Origin: Boletus sp. NGJ
Lineage: Eukaryota; Basidiomycota; Agaricomycetes; Boletales; Boletaceae
NCBI GenBank assembly: GCA_019096195.1
Contig: JAGTXK010000229.1
Coordinates: forward strand, 124,001 to 188,000
Direction of reading: 5' to 3'
DNA length: 64,000 nt
The notes below the pieces were generated by a model, which was not told where the DNA came from, did no database searches, and worked only from the letters and a program-made list of their open reading frames with translations. Below are positions 1-10,655 of this stretch, one piece after another. The position numbers and the translations under genes are program-made. The first letter of the stretch is position 1. Each line of letters opens with the position of its first letter.

Positions 1-36
1 TGAACAGACTTTGCACAGTATGTGTATTCTTTACAG

Positions 37-496
37 CTCCCATTCTTTGTTGAAAATGCATATCAGACAGTAACAATGGTGAAGGGTTTGAATACATCTT
101 TCAAAAAGTGGAAAAAGTTTTTTAAGCATGTATGGTCACTCCTCGTATCCATTACTTGTCGTATATATCTTCTCAACGTCAGTACAGGAGGATGGATTGA
201 CCAAGGTCCTGAGTAAAATCACCACGGCCCAAATCGGCACTCGTGCATGGCCCAATAAGACGAAGGACCATAACGTCTCGTTTCGCCTTGATTATGGACA
301 ACTTTATACGAGTGATGGACGTCAATTACGAGACGTTGTCGTCCAGGCCAACAAGGGTACCAGAAACGCCGCCGCGGCTGCCGCAGCCAATGCAGATTCT
401 CATCAAATATTGGCAAGATACACAATCGATATAAACTCCCCCCCGACCGAGGGTGACTTCGCGGCTGCACTAGGTGAAATGTTGGCCCGGGGGTAG
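37..496 (+). CDS. 3' end of an unknown gene (last two exons)
   Basis: Two exons can be read, 37-129 and 188-496, joined by a 58-nt GT-AG intron (130-187) in phase 0; an acceptor ending at 36 implies more exons upstream, outside the window. The first exon encodes a short amphipathic, Lys-rich stretch (FFVENAYQTVTMVKGLNTSF, then KKWKKFFKH). The last exon has a run of seven alanines and ends in EGDFAAALGEMLARG before TAG. I do not recognise the family. Length, start and function are unknown. The clean splice junction and continuous frame on both sides support a real, intact gene end rather than chance. Confidence 0.55.
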
Positions 497-1102
497 GGTC
501 TAATATTCTTTCTTATGCTCCTGCTCTGACACGTATAGTTAGCTGAAAAAAAGTTGGTCTGAAGGCCGGTAGCATCCAGTGCTGTGCTCGCCTTGTAAAT
601 ATAATTGTTACTGTAATAAGACAGTCTGCACAGTGTTGTACAACACGCGAAGCACATCCGTGGCAACCCCGGCTTAGACGCGGACATGCAGTAAATCAAA
701 GCTAGGGGCCGACTCCTGCCGCCTAGAACCTTTGCTTGCCATTCGAACTCGCCTTAAATCGTCTGGAGGGCTCACTCCATATTTACCTCCGACTGCAACC
801 AAGCAAGGTGATACCGTTGGGGCGGCTCGGGGAAAACCGAACGGAGAGGGACGGAGACGAGCAGCCTGAGAGACGAGCAGAGGGGAGCGGAGAGGAGAAG
901 AGCAGGAAGCCAGTATAGAGCCACCTTGGCAGTAGAGTCCAGTCCTGCCTCGCCACTGTAACCGTAGCAGGGATTCGGAATCAGTGAAGTGTGATACGCT
1001 GATCATGAGCAACTTGGCTGAATGCCTGAAAATTTCAAAGGGTTTGCAGGTTGTTTGTTACGCACATAACCCTAACTTTTGCACACACAGATTCCTATAC
1101 CA
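497..1102. other. Intergenic stretch
   Basis: No open frame here resembles a gene. The stretch holds the 3' flank of the gene ending at 496 and the promoter side of the APH-family gene. The purine-rich run near 830-910 (repeated GAGAGG/GAGCAG) is the only compositional oddity. Confidence 0.4.
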
Positions 1103-2897
1103 ATGAAACTGAGGTTCCGCATTAAACGCAGGGACGCTCACAGTTTGGATGGCGGAACCTTGGCGAAGGGCTCGGACTATGAGCAGTTTTTCCGGTACAC
1201 TTCTGGAAGATGGATTTACAACGAGCGAGAACGTGAGCGATCCTTTCTATTCCAAACGCTTTTAATTCACAAGCTTTGCAGAAATGCACATTAGATATGT
1301 CTCTTTCGACGTAGATGCCCTCAAGCGAGTTGCCGCAACAGCGGCGGATGCGGATCGTTGTGTCCAGATGGTCAAGACTGCCGAAGGTACCGTTTGAGAA
1401 TGTCATCTTTGATTTCATAACCTCGTCGGATAGGTTCATTTAACAAAATTTTCCTCCTGACATTCGACAACGGCAAGAAGTTGATCGCCAAGATCCCTTG
1501 TCCACTCGTAGCGCCACGTCGTCTCTGCACTGCCAGCGAGGTTGCAACCATGGACTATGCAAGGAATATCCTCGGTCTACCTGTTCCGTGCATCCTGAGC
1601 TGGAGCGCAAACGCGGACACATCAGAGGTGGGAGCCGAGTACATTCTCATGGAACACGTTCCAGGCGTAGAGTTGCGCAAGCGGATGAATGACTTTAAGC
1701 GCGAAGCAACACATTTTGTGGACCAGCTCGTTGATGTAGAGTGCAAATTTACTCGGTATCGCTTCTCTCAGATAGGGAGCATTTATTACAAGGAGGACGT
1801 TTCTCTCGAGTTGCAACGGCATCCACTGTATGCCGAAGGGGTGGTGGGTGGTGGCTCCGATCGATTTCGTATCGGTCCTTGTGTCGACTGGGATATTTGG
1901 CGAGGAACCAGAAGCGATTTGGCTATTGGTCACGGCCCTTGTCAGTCCCACTTTCATGTTCGACACACACTTCTCACTGAACTTCCCAGGGCCGAATACG
2001 CTGTCTTACATCAAGGCAATCGTAGACATTGAAAAGCGATGGTTGTCCACATTTGCCGTTCCTCGCAAGCCTCGCGACCCGTTTCGTCGTCCTGAGAACG
2101 AGAATGTAGTTGATGCTCACATCCGTCTCCTAGACAACTTTCTCGCAGTCATACCGAGCATGCTTCCCCCAGACGAGCTCTGTGCACCCGTGCTTTGGCA
2201 CATCGATCTTCACGCATCCAACATCTTCGTCCCTCCCGAAGGTCCGCCTGACATATTAGGGTTGATCGATTGGCAAGGCATTAGTGTCCGACCGCTCTTC
2301 CTACAAGCCACCTTCGCAGCATGTGTCCAATACGAAGGAGACGACCGCATCACCATTCCCCCTGGCATGGCGGCACCGATGCTTCCCTCAGAATTCGAAA
2401 GTTATTCGGAGAAAGACAAGGAGTATCTAAAAGGCCAAGAACGACTTGCCGTCATCCACAAGTACTACGAAACGCGTGTCAGGCAGCGCAATCCCCTCTA
2501 CTTTTCATCCCAGACATATCCCCATATCGAGCATATCATACCGCCGATACTCGGTGCCTCGCGAACGTGGTACGAAGGTATGCATAAATTGCGACAGGTG
2601 TTACTCGAGCTTCAAGATGCTTGGGAGGACATCGCCCCTGGTACACCCTTCCCTGTTTCATGGGATACGGATGAGATTGCGAGACATCGGAAGGCATATC
2701 CTAGATTGATGGAGTACGAGGAGAGCATTGAGAAAGTGGTCAAAGCGTTGCAGCTGGAAGGCGACGGGTGGGTGACGAATGAACGATACGACGAGGTGAG
2801 ACGGCAGAACAAGGATATCATTAGAAAGTGGAAGTCAAAAGAGTTGGGAGGGCCGTATCCATTCCAGGACGGTGGTCGTTCGTGGTTTCTTTCATGA
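1103..2897 (+). CDS. APH-family phosphotransferase (Aim9-like)
   Basis: Four exons, 1103-1232, 1282-1386, 1434-1940 and 1990-2897, join in consistent phases to a 549-residue protein with introns of 47-49 nt. The order of motifs is that of the fungal aminoglycoside-phosphotransferase (APH/choline-kinase-like) family, which includes the mitochondrial protein Aim9: an N-terminal FFRYTSGRWIYNE block; a nucleotide-binding region LIAKIP; the family signature TASEVATMDYARNILGLPVP; the hinge AEYILMEHVPG; the catalytic loop LWHIDLHASNIFV (HxDxxxxN); and the metal-binding LIDWQ. The kinase fold therefore looks complete. The basic N-terminus (MKLRFRIKRR) could be part of a mitochondrial presequence, but an extra upstream exon is possible. 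The substrate is unknown; agaricomycetes carry large expansions of this family. Confidence 0.88.
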
Positions 2898-3918
2898 CCA
2901 TTGAGCGACCAACAACAAGGAAGAATTCGTCCCGGAGAGGCATGTTCGTGGCGTCTCAATAGATTGGGGCTATATCATCGCTGTCGTTGTCACAGTTTCT
3001 GAAACACCGGCGCAGAATGATACGCCTACTCATGATCAAAGATCTTTGACCATCGTGATCATGGCAGCGTCCGAATCAGGCGTGCGCAATGTGGCTCCCT
3101 GGAACGGTCGAGAGGCTGCTTCATTGCCGTTCTGTGCACGCCGCAGCCGTGGATATAAGGCGTATCTGAGCTTCATATACTTATACCCGTCCTGATAGAA
3201 GGACAACCCAGAGGTTGTGTGTGACCAGTGAGGACGTCAACACAGTCCTCGCTGGTTAGACAGTGGGACATGTCTGGATCGCGATTGGGCTGATCACTTT
3301 TCTCCGCGTTCCGCGCTTGAAATTTCACCATAGTCCGCGATGTTCCGACTGATTTCAAGACTTCACGACATTCAGCGAACACGAATATGGTGCAATTTGG
3401 TGATTTAGCATCTGGGACTCCTGATTGTTCTTCCTACTGTATTAATTATAAGTTGTTGTCATTCAATATTAATGTACTTGCGCCGTTGACAGTGTAAAAC
3501 TAATCATTGCTGGGATCGTGTCCACTCCACCAAGCGGCCGCGGTGAGATCATATGACCCGTCGGCAGACATTATTTGAGCCACACAATCGGTTGATTCTT
3601 ACGGACGGATCGACCTGATTATATGTTGCAATAATTCAGAAAGCTGCCTAGTGCTTCATTGCCGAAGCTCGAGGTTGTGTTGTCAAAACATCCAACCCAT
3701 GGGGCAAGGTGGCACACTATGTTTTTCCTGTAATGCAACCCAAACATTGAGGCTGGAGTCGCGGGACAGTGGACACGCCCAGTCGACTGCCGCATGGGAT
3801 GCGAGCTCAAACTCCCTATTTGAGCACGAATTCCGATTCCCACACTAGGTCCCACTAGGACCGTCAGTCTGTCTCCCAGTGATATCGAAGGTGTTCTATC
3901 TTACATTTGTTCAGTTCC
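2898..3918. other. Intergenic stretch
   Basis: Nothing gene-like is seen. The stretch holds the 3' flank of the APH-family gene and about 1 kb of sequence before the MYND gene, with AT-rich patches near 3410-3500. Short open frames lack any family resemblance. Confidence 0.4.
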
Positions 3919-4668
3919 ATGCACGAAACATTGCAGATGGACACGTGTGCGCGTTGTCACCGACAGGACGAACTCAAATGTTGCTCGGGATGTCGCGCTG
4001 CAAAATATTGCTCCAAAGAATGCCAGATGAGCGATTGGAAGACTCACAAAGCCGTTTGTCGAAAGGGTGGACGGCTTCCAAGGGATCAGGGGCATATTGA
4101 ACCTTCCAAGGAGACACCCGCCCAGCAGGAAGGCAATGGAAACATGCCGACACCATCCCGCTACATTACGAGCCTGTATATGAGCAAAATTGACCTTTCT
4201 CTGCAAGAGGGCCGGTGGTTGCGATACTTTGGTGAGGGCGGTGTATCCGAGCTTGACCTATCGAGGTATATCGGAAACGACGATGGTGAGCGATTAGACA
4301 TATTTCGCGAAGCACTCGTTCCCGTGATCTTTATTGATAGTTTTGGTGCTTGGATTCGCTTGTTGCTAGGGAAACTAGTGTGGGACTCCACCGATTTCCA
4401 TCTGACCACGGATTGGGCACAACTCATTAATGGGCATGTCTTGGCCGCCAGGGTGTATCGTGCGGACGGTGTCACCCTAGTAGATTCATGGATCAATCTC
4501 GATACGTACATCCATTGCGACCACGAAGAATTGGTGTACGATCCAGATCGTATTAAATTGGGAAATATTATCTGGCCATGGACGATGGAGGATTATCATA
4601 TTTGGGATCCGCGAGGTGAATTGATATCCTTTGTTGAACCTACATGCAACATGACTCGCAAAGGCTAA
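3919..4668 (+). CDS. MYND zinc-finger protein
   Basis: This is an uninterrupted 249-residue frame. Residues about 8-45 form a complete MYND finger: CARC, CSGC, YCSKECQMSDWKTHK and a final C, giving the C-x2-C / C-x2-C / C-x3-C / H-x3-C zinc ligands. In characterised proteins MYND fingers bind proline-rich partner peptides. The remaining 200 residues (SRYITSLYMSKIDLSL, then an acidic and aromatic region ending WDPRGELISFVEP) match no domain I recognise; no SET domain is present. Start chosen at 3919; a second ATG six codons on (3937) would also keep the finger whole. Probably intracellular, role unknown. Such short MYND-plus-unknown proteins are common in agaricomycete genomes. Confidence 0.8.
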   Translation: MHETLQMDTCARCHRQDELKCCSGCRAAKYCSKECQMSDWKTHKAVCRKGGRLPRDQGHIEPSKETPAQQEGNGNMPTPSRYITSLYMSKIDLSLQEGRWLRYFGEGGVSELDLSRYIGNDDGERLDIFREALVPVIFIDSFGAWIRLLLGKLVWDSTDFHLTTDWAQLINGHVLAARVYRADGVTLVDSWINLDTYIHCDHEELVYDPDRIKLGNIIWPWTMEDYHIWDPRGELISFVEPTCNMTRKG

Positions 4669-5196
4669 TCACACCATTGTTGTTTTGTCAGAGCGCTCGG
4701 ATAGCAGTAACTTAGACGACTCACAGCGTTGGAGATGCCATGTAGGATGAGATTCACGAGGTCGGTGGGCAGCATCTATGACAGCAGCATCAGCTGAAAG
4801 TAGACATTCAATGACACGATGCATTTTGCATAATTTAAGTCGAATGAACAAGCCATCCGGGACGTGAAGGGTGTACTTGGAATATAAGTTGCTGTTTACG
4901 CAGCAGGATGACCTGATCGAGAATTCGTGGGTTGAAACTTGAAATATGGGTGAACGTGTTGGCTCTTTCTGAATGTTGGTGTGCAGAAAGAAAAAAGTAG
5001 CTAGAACATGTGCATAAGCTTCAAAAACTTGGGCCGGAGTGTGTTGTCTTAATTTATCGAGGACTAATGGACGCGGACGCGTGTTTATTACGCGGTCATG
5101 TGATAATCACGTGATCGCTTCGGGCTGCTGGTTTGCGCGTTTGTTGACGTGAAACCGAATCAACTTTTCCACAGCCCCAACCAAAGCCCGTCCGAC
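4669..5196. other. Intergenic stretch
   Basis: This holds the 3' flank of the MYND gene and the promoter of the next gene on the same strand. A short palindrome-rich segment with CACGTGAT and GTCATGTGAT near 5095-5120 could hold E-box-like (CACGTG) regulatory sites. This is a sequence-level observation only. Confidence 0.35.
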
Positions 5197-6618
5197 ATGC
5201 CCTCAAAACGAGTCCGCGACGAATCTCCCAGCGCTCTCTCGTGCACACCGTCTCGCGGTCCGAAAAGACGTCAATTAACTAGTTCACTCCCACCGTCGTC
5301 CCCCTTCCCATCGTCGTCCTCTGCCTTCACCACGCCCCGCACCCCCGCGTACAATTGGAAAGTGCCCGCAGACTCACCCACAAACCCATTTGGTCGCATC
5401 CGTCGCCTGACCCAGGGCACGACACTTCCCCGCCCGACCTCGTTCTCGAAGCATCTTCCCCTCCGATTCCAGTTCATCCATTCCCGTGTCGACGGTCGAG
5501 AGATTGACAGAGATGGTATATATCGCATCGCCCAAGTCCCTCTAAACTACACCCTTGCCCATCTTCGTAAACTCATCGAATACATCTTCGATCCCGCAAC
5601 GGATGCTGAGATCGTCGAGCCGTACGATCTGCGACGGCCATCTCGTCGCACCTCAAGTGCGTCATCTTCAAGCAAGGGAAAGCAGGTCGAACTGGGAGAT
5701 CGGGTCGGTCATTTATTTGAGATACAGCGGAAAATCAAGATGGGGTGCGCTGGACAGATCAAGACGGCGCAGACATGGATCAAGGCATCTACCACGCGTG
5801 ATCCTTATCATTATCCTGGGAACAAGTCGGAGGAGAATCTTTGGCTCGACGCCGATGGTGCAGGTGAAGAGTGGAAGTGGGAGGCCGAGGAAGACTACAC
5901 CCTCTCCAAGGTCTGGCCAAAAGGGGGTGACCTCGCAAGAGGTATTGTCTATGTGAGCGATCTCGCATTTCAATTACGGGCAGGATGGCTGATGTGCGCT
6001 AGCATCACAACGCGGAAATACGGATACATATCACGGTCAACACGAAGAAGATCCAGGGACGCAAAGGCGTCGGCAACATGCCTTTTGTGTTCTTCTCAAA
6101 TGGCTCCCTTTCCCTGTCCGATCCTGACGGAACGCTTCGCATGGGTTCCATTGAGACGCTGCGGTGGAATAGAATCGGAGCGTTCAACAGGTATCTGAAA
6201 GCTGAGGAGGAAAAGGAGCGTGCGGCGCGAGGCGACAAGGGCGACGACGAAGACGAAGACGCCGAAGGCGAGCTAGATCCCGATATGGTATGTACCCTAT
6301 CAAAGCACAGAGTCAGTGTATTGAGGTTGATCCCCTTCAAAGTCGTCTTCGACGCTACCACTCTACGAGCTCTCGTCGTCTCCATTCATCTTATCTTCAA
6401 ATCCGGTCACGCCGTTCCCTACCGAGCCGTCAACGCGTCGACGTATCGATTATGAACGAAAGCGAATCTTGAAGTTGACGAAAGATGGTATGAAAGACGC
6501 TGGTTTGTCCGATGAAGAGGAGGACGAGCTCGCGGAGAAAGATTCTGGCAAAAGACATCCCATATTTCCAGACAAGCCAATTGATTGGGACCCATTTGGT
6601 GACGAAGTCGAATTATAA
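5197..6618 (+). CDS. Unknown protein, possible PRiA4b ORF3-like fold
   Basis: Three exons (5197-5952, 6003-6287, 6343-6618) join in phase 0 through introns of 50 and 55 nt to a 438-residue protein. The first 90 residues are Ser/Pro/Arg-rich with basic clusters (PSKRVRDE, GPKRRQL) that look like nuclear-localisation signals. A folded core follows: RFQFIHSRVDG, then YRIAQVPLNYTLAHLRKLIE, a HLFEIQRKI strand, and a WEAEEDYTLSKVWPKGGD region that leads across the first intron to EIRIHITVNTK. This order weakly resembles the PRiA4b ORF3-like domain, but the fit is by eye. An acidic stretch (DDEDEDAEGELD) and a charged tail ending DPFGDEVEL close the protein. The start is the first ATG in frame. Function unknown. 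Confidence 0.7.
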
Positions 6619-6959
6619 TTATACGGACGGGGAGACCTTTTCGGATTTGGTGTGCTCATGGTTGCTGTGTCAGGGAATGGTAGATTAATGTCATGTTTGT
6701 ATAGTGTATACCCCGGATCTCTTGAGACCCGTGTTGGTTTCAAGGATCGTTATTCGATAGGTAAAATCAGCTGTCTGAGAGTGGCCACCGTTGGCACACG
6801 TAGTGATGCACTTTATTCTCTGATTGGGTATACATACTTTCACGGTTCACCTGACATCAAGCATATGCAGCGTCTCATGAAACTATAGATCTCATTTAGG
6901 AAGATACGGGGGGTATCACGAGTAATTCAAGATATCACTCACAAGGTAAAACAATAGTC
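6619..6959. other. Intergenic stretch
   Basis: Only the 3' flank of the preceding gene and unremarkable sequence are seen, up to the first repeat unit. Confidence 0.35.
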
Positions 6960-7575
6960 ACAAGATGATCTACCCCGTCCACGACAACGCAGTCCTATGA
7001 TTGGGGATCAATCCTGACATCGTTAATTCTTTTTTCCTAAGTTGGCATTCACGATTTATCCACAATTCTGCACAGTCCGAGTCCATGGCAGCGAATACCC
7101 TCGGTATCCCAGTCGTTTGTTGGGAAGATAAAGGTGTGCCAAAGGAGGAAGGCGGCCGACGGGCTACCATTGCAACAAGCATGGCAAGGACTCACATAGC
7201 CCTCTGCACTTGCTCGCTGACCCAAGTATCAGTTGATGGGCGACGCGTGCTCCCGTGGCTGTCGGTTCCGTTCTGTGATGCTTTCTGCTGAGGGACACGT
7301 GCAATTGGGTCCAGTTAATATATGGATTAGACATACCTCTCCGAGGTGCAACATTTTTTTCTTTCTGCCCCGTCCTTTTCATTCTGTGACGGCTCTCAAC
7401 AGACGATCTCCCGATTTCATCCCGTGTGTCATAGCACTTGTATGCTCTCCGATGTGTCCTCTCCATTCATCGGCGACACCGCTGATGACACCATTGCTTC
7501 GATCAAACATTGGGATTCAAGCAATATAATCTCGGTGAGTACTCTACACGTTAGCAGTCAAGCGCACGGGTCCAG

Positions 7576-7697
7576 TTACGAGGTCGGGTCAGCCGTAGTC
7601 GCAATTTCAGTCGTCGTGCTGACCGCTTCTGGACTGGACGACGCTGTCTGGTCGGCAAACAGAAAGACGGACTCGGAGACGATTGTGACAGGGGTAA
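7576..7697 (-). pseudogene. Remnant of the small secreted-peptide gene (unit 1)
   Basis: Read on the minus strand, VTIVSESVFLFADQTAS aligns with the signal peptide of the intact copies (AITIFSVLALFAQTFA) and the frame runs on to DPTS and a TAA. The ATG and the first residues are missing, because the leader joins directly to the CTGTCACAATC core. I read it as a dead paralogue of the genes at 10388-10567 and 13226-13402. Confidence 0.6.
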
Positions 7698-7742
7698 GTT
7701 CTCCTGAACGCGTGTGGACGAATACTGTGTAATCGCGTTACT

Positions 7743-7857
7743 CCGACCCTTTTTATACGATGGGAGAGGTTAAGATAATGAGGCAAGTTCTCGTGAAAAT
7801 GTGGACGAGTGTTGAGAGTTGCGATTATGATTTTTCCTGTCCTTTTTTATATGTCCT
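7743..7857 (-). promoter_or_regulatory. Two tandem TATA promoter copies
   Basis: On the minus strand there are two TATAAAAA-type boxes, near 7749-7757 and 7843-7852. Each is followed by the family leader (AGAACTTNCC at its end). The distal copy ends in CTTAACC, where the intact genes have ATG, and here runs straight into the second promoter. This looks like a small duplication of the promoter and leader. Confidence 0.5.
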
Positions 7858-9159
7858 GACCGTGAAACGTTCCTTTTTTTTTGCGACTTAGCAAGCCTGC
7901 ATCACTGAGAGAGGCATGTACTGCCAAGGTTTGGTATTAATATCCGCATGTTTCGGGCAATAGACACCGTTCTAACAGACGTGGTTGCGCGCACATTGGG
8001 TCTGGATTGTGCCAAGGTAAGTAGACACCACAAGTCAGCTCCGCCGGTGGTGTGCTCACCCAAACTCTCAGAGCATCCTGTAAGCACCCAAGTACGTGGT
8101 TAATCGCTCTATCCCCGCAGATAAGCGGTAGCGCGATCTATGCCGTATTGAGACACTTGGAATGGCCCATGCCTGACGAGTACACACCCAAATCAAGCTC
8201 ATGAATGTCAAAATCATTCTATATCTACGTCAGGCAAATGTCAGCTGGTGGCGTGGCTAAGGATTTGATTTTCGTTAGTGGTGACCGACCTGCCAAACGT
8301 CAATCCAATTATCTACTGAATGGTGCTTGCATTCGCACAACCATCAGGACCACTGGCACGGACAAGTAAGGAAATGATGGTTGAGTACTCTGGACATGCT
8401 AGTGCACGCAGGCTGCGCAAGGACTTGCTCAGACTGAACTTGGTGCACGGCTGATTTGCAGAGGTGGACAGCCACTGGATACCAAAGAGTGGTGATGGTG
8501 ACAGACTTGGGTGCGGTGTATGGCGTGACATATGGTGCGGCAAGGCACAGCGTACAAAAAAATGCGGTGGGAATAGATGTGCATGTAGGAACGACTAGAT
8601 GATATTAGTTATTTCTTCGCACCCGGCGACCCAGTTATAAAGACCATAAACAAGTTTTTGCTTCATCTTTGCTTGTGTTGGACACACTCAAGGTGATTTT
8701 TGGGGTTGAATGCTTCTTTTTAGCAATGTATTGTTAACTGCGATTGAGAGGGTGATATTTCGGCCAAAATTGACAGAACGTCGAGGGTGAGACCACTCGG
8801 AGTCGGAAGGACAAGATGATGGTTGGGATTTGCGCAAGTACTAGTAGTGCCTGAATTCGCATTCCCGGGAGGGACGACGTGACTGTATCAGTGTAGCTAT
8901 CGATAAGCAATGCTCGACAGCCACCAATTGAGCTGCATTCGCCAAAAATGATCATAGAAAACGCCCGCCCGATCAGTGCAGAATTGATGGGGACATACCC
9001 ACCCGGTGTTTCAAGATTATAAGTGCCTCAGAGATTAAATTGCGATTCTGTAAGGATTATACTTGTTTACAGGTAAGATAAGCTCACCTCAAATACTTCA
9101 ACGTGTAGAGTTCCGTTCAGGGAAATCTGGAGATATTCTCGTCTTTAAAGGGGGTGCTG

Positions 9160-9700
9160 ATGGCGTACGACGACACAGTCCTGTGACTGGGAATCGATGT
9201 GAAGGCCGATGGGCTACCACTGCAACGATCATGGTGAGGACTCAACGTAGCCCTCTGCACTTGCTCGCTCACCTGAGTATCAGCTAATGGGCGACGGATC
9301 CTGTGGTTGTTGGTACGTTAGCAGTCAAGCGGACGACTTACGAGGTCATTTCAGCCGTGATGGGATCAGCAGTCGTATTTCGAGTCCCTGTGTTTACTAC
9401 ACAAGAGGTCTTTCTTTGTGTGACTCGGTGAACGTGCATTTCGGATAATACTAGGGCAATGTTTCGACTGTTTGCGGCCCGGGTGAAGGCTCCAAGCCAG
9501 CTCCAGCGGCGGCGTGAAGTTTGAGCCTGAGAGTCAGAGCATCCAAAGCCCATTCGCGCGTGACTCAGGTGCAGTGGTCCGGGTCCGGCACGTCGTCCGA
9601 GCACTGCACTGCGAGATTTTGTTGACACTCACAGATAGAGACTCGCTCGTACCTGAATCGAGGGGCAAATTACTTAAACTCGATTGTTTGGAGAGCGCAC
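9160..9700. repeat. Repeat unit 2 (truncated)
   Basis: The sequence 9190-9290 matches 7150-7250 of unit 1 (GGGCTACCANTGCAAC, CCCTCTGCACTTGCTCGCT). The minus strand near 9338-9400 keeps only the C-terminal end of the peptide frame (TADPITAEMTS and stop), similar to the DPTS end of unit 1. No signal peptide or promoter block remains, so this is a partial unit. Confidence 0.55.
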
Positions 9701-10387
9701 CTCAGCTCGTTTACCCAAAACATGTACGCCGAGATAGTAGACACAACTTTGTACTACGCCTTTATTGATCATTAGGTCATTGCCTTTTTAGGTATCACAA
9801 TACGTGTCCATTTCCCATCGCTTCATCCCATCATCATGCGCTGTCTCTTTCCACTCGACATCGTTGGTTTAGGCCAGGTGAGTCACCTAGCTCATTCTTG
9901 TTCCCGTACGACATGTGAGACATTTTTTGAGTGCTCTTAATCACCACTCCTATGCTATAGTTTGGGGGCGTTGGTGAAGATCAAACGGTCCGAGATTATC
10001 CTCGGTATAACAGTTGCATTCCGGGATCGCAATCCCGATATTTCGGTTCCAAGACAAGAAGATCCCGCCGTTGAGCATGGGTTTCATACGTGAGTTTACT
10101 CGAGTCGTTACCAGATTACAGACATGCCTAGCCAAGGTACAAACCATTTTCTCTTTGCCCCATCCTTTCTGTTCCGACTGTTGTCAACAGGGAGTGAGCA
10201 AGTGATCCTCCCGATTTCATCCTGTGTATACTATTACGTATTCTCGACCACTTTCCTCCATTCACTTCCCCGCATCGTCGATAACACCACTTCCTCGATG
10301 ATCAATGGGATATATACCTAGCGCTATTACATAGCAAGCTGGTGAGCACTCCATTCGTCAGTGGCCAAACACACGGATCCACTCACC

Positions 10388-10567
10388 TCACGCAGTTGTC
10401 GTGGGAGCCGCAACAGTAAGGAGATCGCACACCAAGTCGGACGGGAAGGGTGCCGCGGTGATAGTTGTCGTGATGGTCGGGTCCCTCGCGTTGAACCAGA
10501 ATGGCATCGCAGCAAACGTTTGAGCAAAGAGGGCAAGGACGGAGAAGATTGTGATAGCACCACGCAT
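10388..10567 (-). CDS. Small secreted peptide, unit 3 copy (59 aa)
   Basis: The frame begins MRGAITIFSVLALFAQTFAA, a textbook signal peptide (one Arg, a hydrophobic core, Ala-x-Ala cleavage end). A short mature part with FWFNARDP, TITTTIT, SDLVCDLL and an Ala/Thr tail ending PTTTA follows, then TGA. There is one cysteine. The stop is followed at once by GGTGAGT, a consensus splice donor, so a 3'UTR intron is likely. The start is fixed by a conserved leader (CTTAACC just before ATG, shared with the unit 5 copy) and by a TATA box about 80 nt upstream. I recognise no known family. The product is inferred to be exported; hormone, effector, structural peptide and RiPP precursor are all open. Confidence 0.65.
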   Translation of the reverse strand: MRGAITIFSVLALFAQTFAAMPFWFNARDPTITTTITAAPFPSDLVCDLLTVAAPTTTA

Positions 10568-10645
10568 GGTTAAGATATAGAGGTAAGTTCTCGTGAATAT
10601 GTGTGGCCGAGTGTTGTGGGTTGCGATTGTGATATTTCCTGACCC

Positions 10646-10655
10646 TTTTTTATAC
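10646..10655 (-). promoter_or_regulatory. TATA box of the unit 3 peptide gene
   Basis: GTATAAAAAA on the minus strand, about 80 nt before the ATG. Upstream of it lies a GAGTAACCGAGTCGCTC element that recurs, with changes, before the TATA boxes of the unit 4 and unit 5 peptide genes. Confidence 0.6.

Larger units (their letters stand above)
6960..9010. repeat. Repeat unit 1 of the peptide-gene family (decayed)
   Basis: This is a diverged copy of the unit seen again at 9950-11800 and 12550-13790 and, inverted, at 34870-36450. Shared landmarks in order are: the block containing CTCCCGATTTCATCC (7409-7423); a small peptide-gene remnant on the minus strand; TATA promoter blocks; the block CAGAGCATCCTGTAAG near 8070; and the block GTGGTTAATCGCTCTATCCC near 8097. 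The part from about 8110 to 9010 matches about 10995-11800 of unit 3 (for example GTGCCTGAATTCNCATTCC in both). Similarity is patchy, roughly what an old duplication leaves. Confidence 0.7.

Noticed and set aside
5095-5125. CACGTGAT palindromic motifs as a defined transcription-factor site
   Set aside because: E-box-like sequence is too short to support a specific regulator without comparative data; mentioned only in the intergenic entry.
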